The position numbers and the translations under genes were made by a program. This document shows positions 1 through 8,143 of a stretch of DNA of 64,000 nt, one piece after another. Numbering within the stretch: position 1 is the stretch's first letter; every line of letters begins with the position of its first letter. The notes beneath the pieces are model-generated. The model saw only the letters and a list, made by a program, of their open reading frames with translations, was not told the origin of the DNA and did not search any database. The stretch is from Candidatus Rubrimentiphilum sp. (GTDB lineage Bacteria > Vulcanimicrobiota > Vulcanimicrobiia > Vulcanimicrobiales > Vulcanimicrobiaceae), in the NCBI GenBank assembly GCA_035710515.1, contig DASTDE010000004.1, positions 1 through 64,000 of the forward strand. The letters are read 5' to 3'.

Positions 1-3000
1 CGCCACATTCGGTTTGAAGAACGAGCCCGGGTTCATGGGATCGACGTACTGGCCCGTGCCGGTCGTCGAGCATGCCGGGCACGCATTCGTGAACGGAATG
101 TTAAACGGTTGGCCGTTGATGAACGCCGACGTAATGAAACCGGGTCCAATCGGGTACCCGACATTCCACTGCGTTTGCGGCGAGATCCGCCAGCCGTTGT
201 GCGTTTCGTACGACAGGTCGAACGAAGCCACGAACGGCGAAAGGAAGCCAACGCGGTAGACGTTGCCGAGCAGCACCGACTGCGCCGGAATCGACGGGAA
301 GAAGTCTTCGCTGCTCGATCCCGGGATGACGCTCGAGAGCTCGTTCTGATACGTGAAGCTGACCTGGCCCGAAAGCCCGTAGGTCTGCTCCTTGGTGAAC
401 TGTACCTCAACGCCGTCGGCCTGGTTCTTGCCGAGGTTGTTAGCCGTCGACGGATTGAAGATCTGCGCTCCGGTGATCGGATTCAGCAAGGGCACGCCGC
501 CAACGAACTTCGGCGTGGCTACGAGAGCAGTCTCGTCAAACGCCTTACGATACCAGGGCGTCAGTTTGAATGAGATCCCGTTCATCCATCCGCGTGTGAA
601 CTGGTGTTCCCACGAGAAGTCGATGTTGGTGAAGACCGTGGGACGCACGGGCATCAGCGGCACGCCGCCGGCGAATTCCCGGGCGTTGTCCCAATAGAGT
701 TGCTCTGCGTAGTTCGCGCAGACTTGATCGCTCACGGGTCCGCAGTCGCCCGTGTAACCCGGTATTGCGAAGAACTGCCGGTTCGGACCACCGAAGTAGT
801 CGATGTTGGCCGAGAAATCGACCAGACCAAGTGTCGGGAAGTTCACCGAACGTCCGTACGACGCGCGGACCGAGTCATTTGCACCGAGGCGATACGTTGC
901 CGAGAGAATCGGCTCCGGAATGATCGGACGCCGCGACTGATTCGTCAATTGCGGGAACGTTGCGACCGGGCACGTGCCCAGAGGCGTCACCGAAGAGGCT
1001 CCCGTGACCGGGTTTATGTAGCTGGTTTGCGCGTTGGGATTCGTGCTCGGTGTCGTTAAGAGCACGCCGCCCGACGTCGTCGAGTAGGTCGGCAGAAAGA
1101 CCGACGTACAGGTGTACGGATCGATTTGAGCCTTCGGATAACCGAAGCTGGCTCCGTCGAGACGCAGACCGCCTTCGATCTTCAGTTTGTCGTTCGGCGA
1201 CCACGTGTCGTCGATGTAGCCGGCCCAATCGTGACGCTCCACTGACGTGTTCTCGTACGCATTGGGAACCGTCTGCGGCGAGCTGACATTCGAAACTCCG
1301 TTGTTGTAGATGTAACCGCAGCCGGCAACGCCGACTGCCGCACACGCAGCAGGAGTAAAGAAGTCGAACTGTTCGCCGTGCTCAAACATCAGATTTTCGA
1401 ATCCGAAGTCGTTGGCCGGAGCATCAAAGACCGGAATAAGGTATTTGTACTCTCCGCCGACCTTGAGCAGGTTCTTGTCGCTCAGCTGTTTGGTGAAGTC
1501 GAGCTTATAGCCGCTCGTTCTGCCGCCTTGCAGCTGGTTGCGGTCGACGTTGAACGAAGCGTAGCCGCCCGGCAGCGCTAAGTCGAACGTTGTCACCGCA
1601 TCGAGATGATATGCCATCGCTTCCAGTACGCTGGAGCTGTTGATGTTCCAGATGTAGCCGAGTTTGAAAGCGGCGTTGGGTTGATAGTTGTTCTGCGGCC
1701 GCTGGTTAACCGATCCTAACGTCTGGTTGGCAAAACTCTGTCCGGGATAGTTCTGCAGGACGCTCTGAATCAGTTGGATGCGCCCGTACGCCTGCAGCGC
1801 GGCGGCACTCGGCGGACTTCCCAAGGGAGGAGCCGTGTAGCCCGCGCAGTTGAGCGGCGTCGGGCATGTGGTTCCGTTCAGCGGGTTGGTGGCGAATCCA
1901 CTAAACGCGGCCATCTGCTGCAGCGTGAACGGATCGCACGTTGCGAAGCAGAGGTTCTGGAAGTTGTTAAAGCCGCCGTACCCCGTGAAGAAGTTCGACT
2001 GGCCAATGTCTGTGAAGAACTGCAGCGCCTGGTTGTTGTTGTGGCCGAACTTGTAGACCAAGTTGCCCAAGAACTCGCGCTTGGTTTGATAGAGCCGCGA
2101 GAAACAGGTGCCGATGTTCAAGCAGTTTGCCGAGAGCGTATTGAACGCGCTGGCTTGATTGTTGTCCGAGAGCGCCATGTAGGCGGAGATGCGGCCGTTC
2201 GGCGATGCAAATCCCCACTCGGCGTTGGCCTGGTGCCGGAATGCCGGCGAGCCGATTGCGAACTGACCCGTGGCAAAGCCCGGATACGCTCCGCGTTTGG
2301 CAATCAGATTGAAGGTACCGGTGCCGTAGTTGTCCTGGGACGCGTTGCCAAGGCCCGGCGTCAGCTGGGCGCTTTGCAGTCCGAGACCCGGGGTACTCAG
2401 CGAGTTCGTAAACTGGTTGGTGAACGCATCCGTAAACGGAATGCCTTCGAATTCAAAGTTCTCTTCGTTCTCACGGCCGCCCCGGATAACCGGATAGCCG
2501 CTGCTGTCGAAAGACCCGCCCGGGAGCGACGTAATCAGCGTCGACTCATTCAGGTTGAGGGCAGAACCAAGAATCGTTTGAACTTGGTGCTGGGTGACGT
2601 TGTACGTGTTCACCGTTTGATTCGGTTGAAACGCACCACCCACGCTTCGCGAGGTCACGTGAACGATCGTCTTCAGTGACTTGACCAGCGTCGTACTGAC
2701 GGTGGTCGTCAAATCGGCGAAAACGTTTTGACCCGGAATAGAAACCGGCTCGTACCCAGTGATGGTGAACGAAACCGCATAGGTGTCGGGTGACAAACCC
2801 GCCATCGAAAAGAACCCGTGGCTATTGGTTGTCGCGGTTGCGCGCCCCGTAGGCGCGGAAGCCGTGACTTGCACGTTCGCCAGTGGTGCCGATGTTGCGG
2901 AATCCGTGACGGTTCCGGCTAGGATCCCCGTCGTTCCCGCAAATGCCGGCGTACATGACTGCACGAGCAAAAAGCCTGAGATAAAAAGTGCTACGAACAA

Positions 3001-3045
3001 ACGTAAAATCGTCCGAGCACTCTGCCTGCTATGAAAAGAGCTCAT
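1..3045 (-). CDS. TonB-dependent receptor with carboxypeptidase-regulatory-like N-terminus (3' end outside window)
   Basis: An open frame of 1015 codons runs from an ATG at 3045, preceded by GGGAAG, to the window edge without a stop, so the C-terminus is missing. Residues about 13-37 form a signal peptide ending in FAG. Next come a carboxypeptidase-regulatory/SpaA-like beta-sandwich (about 38-120, GILAGTVTDSATSAPLANV...) and a plug-like domain with the PVIRGGRENEENFEFEGIPF region. A long beta-barrel section rich in aromatic residues and Asn follows. The family imports large or scarce substrates through the outer membrane using TonB energy; the substrate cannot be told from sequence. No TonB/ExbBD genes adjoin, although a TonB-like protein sits at 34673. 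It is preceded by its own promoter and an operator-like palindrome. Family call is firm, substrate unknown. Confidence 0.9.
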   Translation of the reverse strand, partial: MSSFHSRQSARTILRLFVALFISGFLLVQSCTPAFAGTTGILAGTVTDSATSAPLANVQVTASAPTGRATATTNSHGFFSMAGLSPDTYAVSFTITGYEPVSIPGQNVFADLTTTVSTTLVKSLKTIVHVTSRSVGGAFQPNQTVNTYNVTQHQVQTILGSALNLNESTLITSLPGGSFDSSGYPVIRGGRENEENFEFEGIPFTDAFTNQFTNSLSTPGLGLQSAQLTPGLGNASQDNYGTGTFNLIAKRGAYPGFATGQFAIGSPAFRHQANAEWGFASPNGRISAYMALSDNNQASAFNTLSANCLNIGTCFSRLYQTKREFLGNLVYKFGHNNNQALQFFTDIGQSNFFTGYGGFNNFQNLCFATCDPFTLQQMAAFSGFATNPLNGTTCPTPLNCAGYTAPPLGSPPSAAALQAYGRIQLIQSVLQNYPGQSFANQTLGSVNQRPQNNYQPNAAFKLGYIWNINSSSVLEAMAYHLDAVTTFDLALPGGYASFNVDRNQLQGGRTSGYKLDFTKQLSDKNLLKVGGEYKYLIPVFDAPANDFGFENLMFEHGEQFDFFTPAACAAVGVAGCGYIYNNGVSNVSSPQTVPNAYENTSVERHDWAGYIDDTWSPNDKLKIEGGLRLDGASFGYPKAQIDPYTCTSVFLPTYSTTSGGVLLTTPSTNPNAQTSYINPVTGASSVTPLGTCPVATFPQLTNQSRRPIIPEPILSATYRLGANDSVRASYGRSVNFPTLGLVDFSANIDYFGGPNRQFFAIPGYTGDCGPVSDQVCANYAEQLYWDNAREFAGGVPLMPVRPTVFTNIDFSWEHQFTRGWMNGISFKLTPWYRKAFDETALVATPKFVGGVPLLNPITGAQIFNPSTANNLGKNQADGVEVQFTKEQTYGLSGQVSFTYQNELSSVIPGSSSEDFFPSIPAQSVLLGNVYRVGFLSPFVASFDLSYETHNGWRISPQTQWNVGYPIGPGFITSAFINGQPFNIPFTNACPACSTTGTGQYVDPMNPGSFFKPNVA

Positions 3046-3100
3046 TAGCTTCCCTTTCAAACTGGAGTGCTAAACGCGCGCCGCTTCTAATGGTGAGTTA

Positions 3101-3129
3101 ATGTTAAGCGCAGTACAATGTAAAGTCAA
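3101..3129 (-). promoter_or_regulatory. Sigma70-type promoter of the TonB receptor
   Basis: On the minus strand TTGACT (3129-3124) and TAACAT (3106-3101) are separated by exactly 17 bp, about 55 bp before the receptor start codon. The flanking DNA is much AT-richer than the coding regions. Confidence 0.6.
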
Positions 3130-3142
3130 AGCATTAAAGCAA

Positions 3143-3160
3143 AATTCATTAAAGTGAATT
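3143..3160. promoter_or_regulatory. Operator-like inverted repeat AATTCA-N6-TGAATT
   Basis: A perfect 6-bp inverted repeat with a 6-bp spacer lies just upstream of the -35 box of the receptor promoter. The octamer CATTAAAG occurs twice at 15-bp spacing (3132-3139 and 3147-3154) and overlaps it. The position fits an activator or repressor site, perhaps for one of the two regulators encoded next door. The binding protein is unknown. Confidence 0.4.
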
Positions 3161-3174
3161 GTTATTAATAAGTT

Positions 3175-3201
3175 ATTAAAAACGCCGATTCGAGCGGCGT
3201 T
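3175..3201 (-). terminator. Rho-independent terminator after the 566-aa regulator
   Basis: AACGCCG (3181-3187) pairs with CGGCGTT (3195-3201) around a 7-nt loop. Read on the minus strand the stem is followed by TTTTTAATAAC. It starts 9 bp past the stop of the gene at 3210. Confidence 0.65.
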
Positions 3202-3209
3202 ATCGAACG

Positions 3210-4910
3210 CTAGGTTAACTCGCCCAGCGTGATCAGATCCCGAAGAGTCGCGCCAAAAGCACCGCGTCTTTCGAAGGGCAACAGGACGGAAAGCCACCGC
3301 GCACTGTCCGATGCAAGTGATTCCGAACGATCCGTGGATTCGTCGCCGGCACACTTCTGTCGCGGGCTAGGCGTAGAATCCAGAGCAAGCGCAATCGCGC
3401 CTCTCCACCAGCTTGTGGCCTTGGCGTCTCGCCCTTCAATCAGCGCATGATTGGGATGGCGCAAAAGCATCACGCGCCGGAATTCTTCAAGAAAGACTTC
3501 GTCTACGATCAAATCTTCACAGCTGTAGCGGTTGTTTTCTCGCAAGACAAACGCGTCATGAGCTACAAAAGCATCGCCTATAGCCGCCAGGCTGACCCAT
3601 GCACGGATCAAACAGGCCTTGGCATCTTCCCCGCCCAGCAGGCCTTGGGTCGCAAGCCCGTAGCCTACCAGGATCCCGGCGCCCATTGCTTGGGCTCGAT
3701 CCAGATCGTCCGCGAGCATCTTCGAGTCCACAGCGCTGCTCAATCGATGCTGCGTGAAACCATAAAACAATCTTGCGAAGCTGTCGTCGCTCTGCCATCC
3801 GTCCGCGGGGCCCGGCAAATCTAACTCGACGCCTCCCGCGAGCTCGATGCGATTTGCCATCGTCAGCAACCTGAAATAATCGGTCATCCGGTGCTGCAGT
3901 GCGAGCGCGGCCGGACGCAAAGTTGCCGCTGCAGCGGCCCAATCGCAATTCAGAAACGCAACGCCGGCGCTCACGCTCGCAAAATGGCTCAGTTCGCGAA
4001 GACCCCCGCTCGAGACAATGATCGGTTCGAGGAGACGCAGGAATGATTCGGCGATTTTGTTCTGGCCTTTGCGCACGGCGGTCTCCAGCTGCGTCAGCAT
4101 CGCACGCGTCTTCTGCTCTTCGCTTTCTGCCGCAGCGCACGCTCGTTCGGCAATTTGCGCGGCTGCGTCGGTGCTGTCGTAGAGCACCGCTCGAACGTAC
4201 GTCGCGCAAAGAAATTCGAATGCTGCCTGCTGTGATTCGGCGAGCGCAGGCGTATAACGAAGGCGCTCGAGGATCGTCTGGGCTTCTTGCCTGTCGCCGC
4301 GGGCGAATCTGTCCACGCTGATCCGGATCATCCCGATAGCCTGCTGCACGGGATCCCACTGTGCAAGGTCCTGGGGGTCCACGCGTTCGCCCGCGGCCAG
4401 CGCAGCGGTTAGCCGCTGCAAGTTGGAATCGGGCGAAGGTCCGAGGACGGTCATGGCGGCCGCGGGATCGACGTCAGCCAGCAGCGTGGTGAGCTTTTGC
4501 GCGGCTTGCGTGGTCGAAGACCGGCGCGCGAAAATCGATTCCAAACGCTCCGCAAGCGCGTCTACCGCCTCGCCCCGATAGCGAAAATACTGACGCGGTG
4601 AGAGACCCATCTGACGCGCGACCGACACCATGGGGAGATCGCCTTCGATGTCCGTCAGCCTCAACAGTTCCAGAAGCCGCTGCCCACGAACGGTACGAGC
4701 GTCGAACGTTTCGCCGATAAGAGCGATGACGGCGTCGTAAGCCGTCGGCGCCGAAGATGCTTCGAAAAGCATCTGTCCGATCGGATTGCGAGCGAGCAGA
4801 TGCGGACGCTTAAGGGCTCGCAGCAGCCTCCCGACCTCTTTTTTCGGGTCCTGCGCGAAGGTGGAGTTGGCGCCGACCGTCCCGGACGGTGCGGCAGCGC
4901 GCGCGGGCAT
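3210..4910 (-). CDS. Large putative transcriptional regulator, family not recognised
   Basis: 566 aa, soluble, without signal peptide or membrane segment. Residues about 90-125 (VSVARQMGLSPRQYFRYRGEA) look like a helix-turn-helix: a short helix, the turn GLSPRQ, and a basic recognition helix. The remainder is Ala/Leu-rich helical sequence resembling TPR/SARP-type repeats, as in large regulators that sense through helical repeats. The gene has a consensus promoter with repeated ATTAGT motifs in its leader, which suggests autoregulation. It is flanked by a TonB receptor and a second TPR-type regulator in the same orientation. The DNA-binding role is inferred from this one segment and the context; I know no named family. 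Confidence 0.5.
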   Translation of the reverse strand: MPARAAAPSGTVGANSTFAQDPKKEVGRLLRALKRPHLLARNPIGQMLFEASSAPTAYDAVIALIGETFDARTVRGQRLLELLRLTDIEGDLPMVSVARQMGLSPRQYFRYRGEAVDALAERLESIFARRSSTTQAAQKLTTLLADVDPAAAMTVLGPSPDSNLQRLTAALAAGERVDPQDLAQWDPVQQAIGMIRISVDRFARGDRQEAQTILERLRYTPALAESQQAAFEFLCATYVRAVLYDSTDAAAQIAERACAAAESEEQKTRAMLTQLETAVRKGQNKIAESFLRLLEPIIVSSGGLRELSHFASVSAGVAFLNCDWAAAAATLRPAALALQHRMTDYFRLLTMANRIELAGGVELDLPGPADGWQSDDSFARLFYGFTQHRLSSAVDSKMLADDLDRAQAMGAGILVGYGLATQGLLGGEDAKACLIRAWVSLAAIGDAFVAHDAFVLRENNRYSCEDLIVDEVFLEEFRRVMLLRHPNHALIEGRDAKATSWWRGAIALALDSTPSPRQKCAGDESTDRSESLASDSARWLSVLLPFERRGAFGATLRDLITLGELT

Positions 4911-4926
4911 TAGACTGCTATACCTA

Positions 4927-5030
4927 CCAATTAGTGCATGAACGAACGACGAAGCTCACACGCGCACGAGTAACACTAATTTTTAGTAAGTATATGACCG
5001 CCTTGGCCAGCTGTCAACTAGCAAATTAGT
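4927..5030 (-). promoter_or_regulatory. Consensus promoter with three ATTAGT boxes
   Basis: TTGACA (5017-5012) and TATACT (4994-4989) are 17 bp apart on the minus strand, a near-perfect sigma70 promoter for the 566-aa regulator. AATTAGT motifs occur at 4929-4935, as the inverted pair ACTAA-TTT-TTAGT at 4975-4987 directly downstream of the -10 box, and at 5024-5030 upstream of the -35 box. Sites on both sides of the core promoter would suit repression or looping. Confidence 0.6.
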
Positions 5031-6389
5031 TTAAGCTGCCGAGGCGGCTTCTGAGCCGGCGAGCTTGAGAAACTCGCGTTCGGACCGCTGCCCGTCAAAA
5101 TACGGCGATATATTAATGAAGGCCGCCCAGGGATCGCCGATGGCCATAGCGTGCTTGAGACGCGCAAACATCTCCTCGTAACGTCCCAGGCCGCAGAGGC
5201 ATACTGCCAGCGCGTAGGGCGAAACATGTCGTGTGCGTTGCATGGCGCGCAGCGCCGAGAGGTGATCGTGCGCTCGACTCTTCGCTCCGAAACGAGCCTC
5301 GAGAAAACATAATGCCGCCATTGCCTGCTGCCGTAGGTTCGTTTGCATCGCTTGCAACGGTTGAAAGTTCTGAGCACAGACGTGCTCCAGCTCGGCGCGC
5401 GCTTTGGCTATCTCGCCACTAAACAAGTACGTCAATCCCAGGTAAAACCTTGGATGCGTCAGGACGGGGTCGATGGCAAGCAGCGGCGACAGCGAGAGGG
5501 CAGCAGCCGCATAGTCGCGGCGCGCAAAATGCACAAAGCCCACGAGCGACCGCAGCAATGTCAAATCCGGATTTGCTTTCGATCCTTCCAACGCTACGGA
5601 CAAGGCTGCGTCGAAGCGCTGTTCGGCTGCAAGAACCTGCGTCCGCACGGTTGCGATCTGAGCCATCCCCGGATCAAGCTCGCCCGCTTTGTCCAAATAA
5701 CGATGCGCGCGCGCGAAGTCTTTCCATCGAAAGAACGCAGCCGCACCTAACGCGGAGTAGGCTTCGGCGTTAGAGCTGTCGATCGCAAGAGCCTGCCTCG
5801 CATACTTCTCCGCGGTGTCGAAGCTCGTCTCCGGCTCCGAATAGAGGTACACGGCCAGAATCATATGAGCCTGGGCAATTCCGGCGTACGAGCGCGCATC
5901 TTGCGGATTCAGATGAATGGCCCGCATAAAGAGCTCGATCGCCGAAAATAGCGCAGCCTCGGTCCGGATCCCCAAGAAGTACCGGCCATTGTGATGGAAC
6001 TGTTCGGCTGCGAGATTCGCTTGCTCTATCTGCGAAGGAGCGACTATGGCCTCCACATTGCGAATAAACCGGGGCTCCTCAGCCACGAAGCGGTAGCCTT
6101 TCCCCGGCACGGTCGCGATGTACACGAACGGTTTCCTTGTGTCCCCTAGCGTGCGGCGGACGAGCGAGACGTGCTGCACGATATTGTTGGAGGAGACCGA
6201 TTCGTCTCCCCATACTGCTTCAATCAACTGATCCGCCGTAACGACCTCGCGAGGCCGCTGGACAAAGTATATGAGCACGTCCATGACCTTGGGATGAATA
6301 GGCACCATTTCGCCGTCAGTACGAAATAGCAACCTTCGCCGAAGATCTAAACGGAACGGCCCAAACGCGAGAAACTCCTCGGTCATCAT
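5031..6389 (-). CDS. Winged-helix (OmpR/CadC-type) regulator with TPR-like repeats
   Basis: 452 aa. Residues 5-105 match the Trans_reg_C winged helix: FGPFRLDLRRRLLF, then VPIHPKVMDVLIYFVQRP, then the NNIVQHVSLVRRTLGD recognition region and a GKGYRFV hairpin. There is no receiver domain and no membrane helix, unlike CadC itself. From about residue 120 helical repeats follow (AQAHMILAVYLYSEPE, YSALGAAAFFRWKDFARAHRYLDKAGELDP), typical of TPR sensors. Such proteins are usually cytoplasmic one-component regulators whose repeats bind a partner or small molecule. The stop is about 120 bp before the next gene, which has its own promoter, so it is probably transcribed alone. The start is supported by GGAG upstream. 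Confidence 0.8.
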   Translation of the reverse strand: MMTEEFLAFGPFRLDLRRRLLFRTDGEMVPIHPKVMDVLIYFVQRPREVVTADQLIEAVWGDESVSSNNIVQHVSLVRRTLGDTRKPFVYIATVPGKGYRFVAEEPRFIRNVEAIVAPSQIEQANLAAEQFHHNGRYFLGIRTEAALFSAIELFMRAIHLNPQDARSYAGIAQAHMILAVYLYSEPETSFDTAEKYARQALAIDSSNAEAYSALGAAAFFRWKDFARAHRYLDKAGELDPGMAQIATVRTQVLAAEQRFDAALSVALEGSKANPDLTLLRSLVGFVHFARRDYAAAALSLSPLLAIDPVLTHPRFYLGLTYLFSGEIAKARAELEHVCAQNFQPLQAMQTNLRQQAMAALCFLEARFGAKSRAHDHLSALRAMQRTRHVSPYALAVCLCGLGRYEEMFARLKHAMAIGDPWAAFINISPYFDGQRSEREFLKLAGSEAASAA

Positions 6390-6467
6390 GGTTCTAATAC
6401 TCCGTTAAAATCTGTTCGGCTTCAAAAACGAGGACGGCTGGCAGTAACGCGGCACAACGTGAAATTC

Positions 6468-6590
6468 TTCAGAATGTATTCATATTTTCGCCGTCCTTTG
6501 GTGCGGCCGGAAACTAATCAAAAGAATATCAAAGCACAATCAAAACGCGTGAGCGCCTGCGCGAGTTCAGAAACTTTTCAGAACCGGTTC
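6468..6590. promoter_or_regulatory. Upstream region with three TTCAGAA boxes and a palindrome
   Basis: This 292-bp gap (6390-6681) holds no gene. TTCAGAA occurs at 6468-6474, 6566-6572 and 6577-6583, the last two one helical turn (11 bp) apart. They are followed by the perfect palindrome GAACCGGTTC (6581-6590). The first copy lies in a small inverted repeat, ATTCT-TC-AGAAT. A regulator binding region for the winged-helix gene is plausible; I could not settle on a core promoter. Confidence 0.35.
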
Positions 6591-6673
6591 AAGACATCCG
6601 GCGCTACGAATGATATGCTTTGGGCGGCGTAGGAAGCTCTTTCTAGAGTCAATTGCGCCGCTAAAAGCGAAAG

Positions 6674-6695
6674 CGCCGGCTTCAGGAGGCCGGCG
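6674..6695 (-). terminator. Hairpin overlapping the stop codon of the NTF2-like gene
   Basis: CGCCGGC (6674-6680) and GCCGGCG (6689-6695) form a 7-bp GC stem with an 8-nt loop that contains the TGA at 6684-6682. On the minus strand it is followed by CTTTCGCTTTTAG, an interrupted T-run. Probable terminator of the two-gene unit 7154-6682. Confidence 0.5.
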
Positions 6696-7164
6696 TTTTC
6701 GTCGTCCAGGTGTCGGCGGCGATTTTCCACTCATCTCCGTCCTTCGCGAGCACGAACAGCCATAGCGCCTGCTGAGTTACTCGCGCTCCCGTTCGCGACG
6801 ACGTGAACGTTAAGGTTGCGGGTAACACGAACATGACGCGCGTGCCACGCAACGACGATTGAAAGGACTGAGCCGCACCCACGGAAACGTGCTGGTTGCC
6901 CGGTTTAATGAACGCGTCGATCGCGCTCGCCCACGCGCGTTCGCCCGCCTCTCCGGTCCACACGTAGGGCGGGAACTCATCGGTGATCACGACGTCGCCG
7001 GTAAATATATCTTCCGGCAAGGCAGTGCCGCTGTTGTACGCGTCGATCCAGCGCTGCACCGGGCGCATCATGAACGCATCCGGCGCCGGTTGCGCGCGCG
7101 CTACAATCGCCGGCGCAAGCGTTAGCGCGAGCGCAATGATGAGTAGGATCGCTTTACGATACAT
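6682..7164 (-). CDS. Exported SnoaL/NTF2-like protein
   Basis: 160 aa. Residues 1-24 are a signal peptide (MYRKAILLIIALALTLAP...ARAQ). The rest has the SnoaL/DUF4440 pattern: a helical start (VQRWIDAYNSG), a middle with FTGDVVITDEFPPYVW, and an ending strand pair (WLFVLAKDGDEWKIAADTWT). The NTF2 fold forms a small cone-shaped pocket used for ligand binding or catalysis. No catalytic residues can be assigned here. It overlaps the 3' end of the DJ-1/YHS gene by 11 bp, so the two are probably co-translated. Confidence 0.65.
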   Translation of the reverse strand: MYRKAILLIIALALTLAPAIVARAQPAPDAFMMRPVQRWIDAYNSGTALPEDIFTGDVVITDEFPPYVWTGEAGERAWASAIDAFIKPGNQHVSVGAAQSFQSSLRGTRVMFVLPATLTFTSSRTGARVTQQALWLFVLAKDGDEWKIAADTWTTKTPAS

Positions 7165-8047
7165 TCAGGAACCGCTGCGGCTCTGAATCAAACATTTGCT
7201 TGTGCTCGGGCAGGCAGAAGTAATACCGCTTGCCTCGATACTGCGAAGATAGCCCGGTCTTCGGATCGACCTCCATCCAGCAGATCGGGCAGAGTGCGAA
7301 GCCGGCGCGCGGAGCAGGCGGCTTACTGTAGGCAGCGTTGGAGTTTCCATCCCTCCACGACTCGCTTTGATACTCCATGTAGTACGCCGTTTGATGGGCG
7401 GCGTCTTCACCGAAATAGCGCGCCACCATGTGCAGCGCAAGATCGATGCCGGAAGACAAACCGGCCGCTGTCGCAATGCGACCTTCATCCACAAAACGCG
7501 CGCCGCGACGCACCATGATAGCCGGATACTGCATCGCAAGGCGCGTCAGTGAAGCGTGATGCGTTGTTGCGTGGTGTCCGTCCAGAAGTCCGGTCTTGGC
7601 GAGCACGAATGCGCCCGTGCAGACGGACATGACGGTGTCGGCGCTGCGCGCCACGCGCTTGAGCCATTGCAGTGTCGCGCCCGATGGTGCGGATTGCGCC
7701 GGTATAACGACGAGTTTGGGCGGCGGCGCATTCGTGAAATCATACCGCGGCACGATCTGCATTCCGTCGCTTGTGCTGATTGGCCGCGTGCTTTCCGCTA
7801 CGGTGTACGGAACGAATGCCGGCTGCGTACGGCCCGGAACGTTCGCATCCTGAAAAACTTCCCACGGTCCGGCAAAATCGATCAACACCGCCCCGTCGGA
7901 CAGCAAAAACGCCACCGGCACGCCCGTTGCCGGAGCGGTCAGTGGCGAGAGCGGAGTACGGCGAGCGGACCCGGAGTTTCTCGCGGAAAGGCCGCTCGAG
8001 AGCGCGGCAAATGCAGCACCAGACTGCAATAGTTCGGCACGATTCAT
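7154..8047 (-). CDS. DJ-1/PfpI family protein fused to a YHS domain
   Basis: 297 aa. The N-terminus is a weak export signal (about 1-25). Residues 43-225 are a DJ-1/PfpI domain with the nucleophile elbow SVCTGAF (Cys143) and the following DGHHATTHH segment. Residues 252-295 form a YHS-like module with two Cys (CPICWMEV) and RGKRYYFCLPEHKQMF, a probable metal-binding site like those on copper/silver ATPases and some metalloenzymes. DJ-1/PfpI members include glyoxalases, isonitrile hydratases and chaperones; which applies is not visible. Two related genes lie at 12854 and 13600. Export and metal binding are inferred. Confidence 0.8.
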   Translation of the reverse strand: MNRAELLQSGAAFAALSSGLSARNSGSARRTPLSPLTAPATGVPVAFLLSDGAVLIDFAGPWEVFQDANVPGRTQPAFVPYTVAESTRPISTSDGMQIVPRYDFTNAPPPKLVVIPAQSAPSGATLQWLKRVARSADTVMSVCTGAFVLAKTGLLDGHHATTHHASLTRLAMQYPAIMVRRGARFVDEGRIATAAGLSSGIDLALHMVARYFGEDAAHQTAYYMEYQSESWRDGNSNAAYSKPPAPRAGFALCPICWMEVDPKTGLSSQYRGKRYYFCLPEHKQMFDSEPQRFLNVS

Positions 8048-8143
8048 GACCTCAGTATTGCATCTGCCGTCGCGCAGCGTCTTGAACGCCGTTAGCTTCG
8101 GCCGTGACCGAGGAACCTTACAACGGGCTACTAAGTCTACGCC

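Noticed and set aside
1774-2679. 301-codon plus-strand frame in the TonB receptor region
   Set aside because: The minus strand is open for 1015 codons with signal peptide, plug and barrel features; the plus frame is its shadow.
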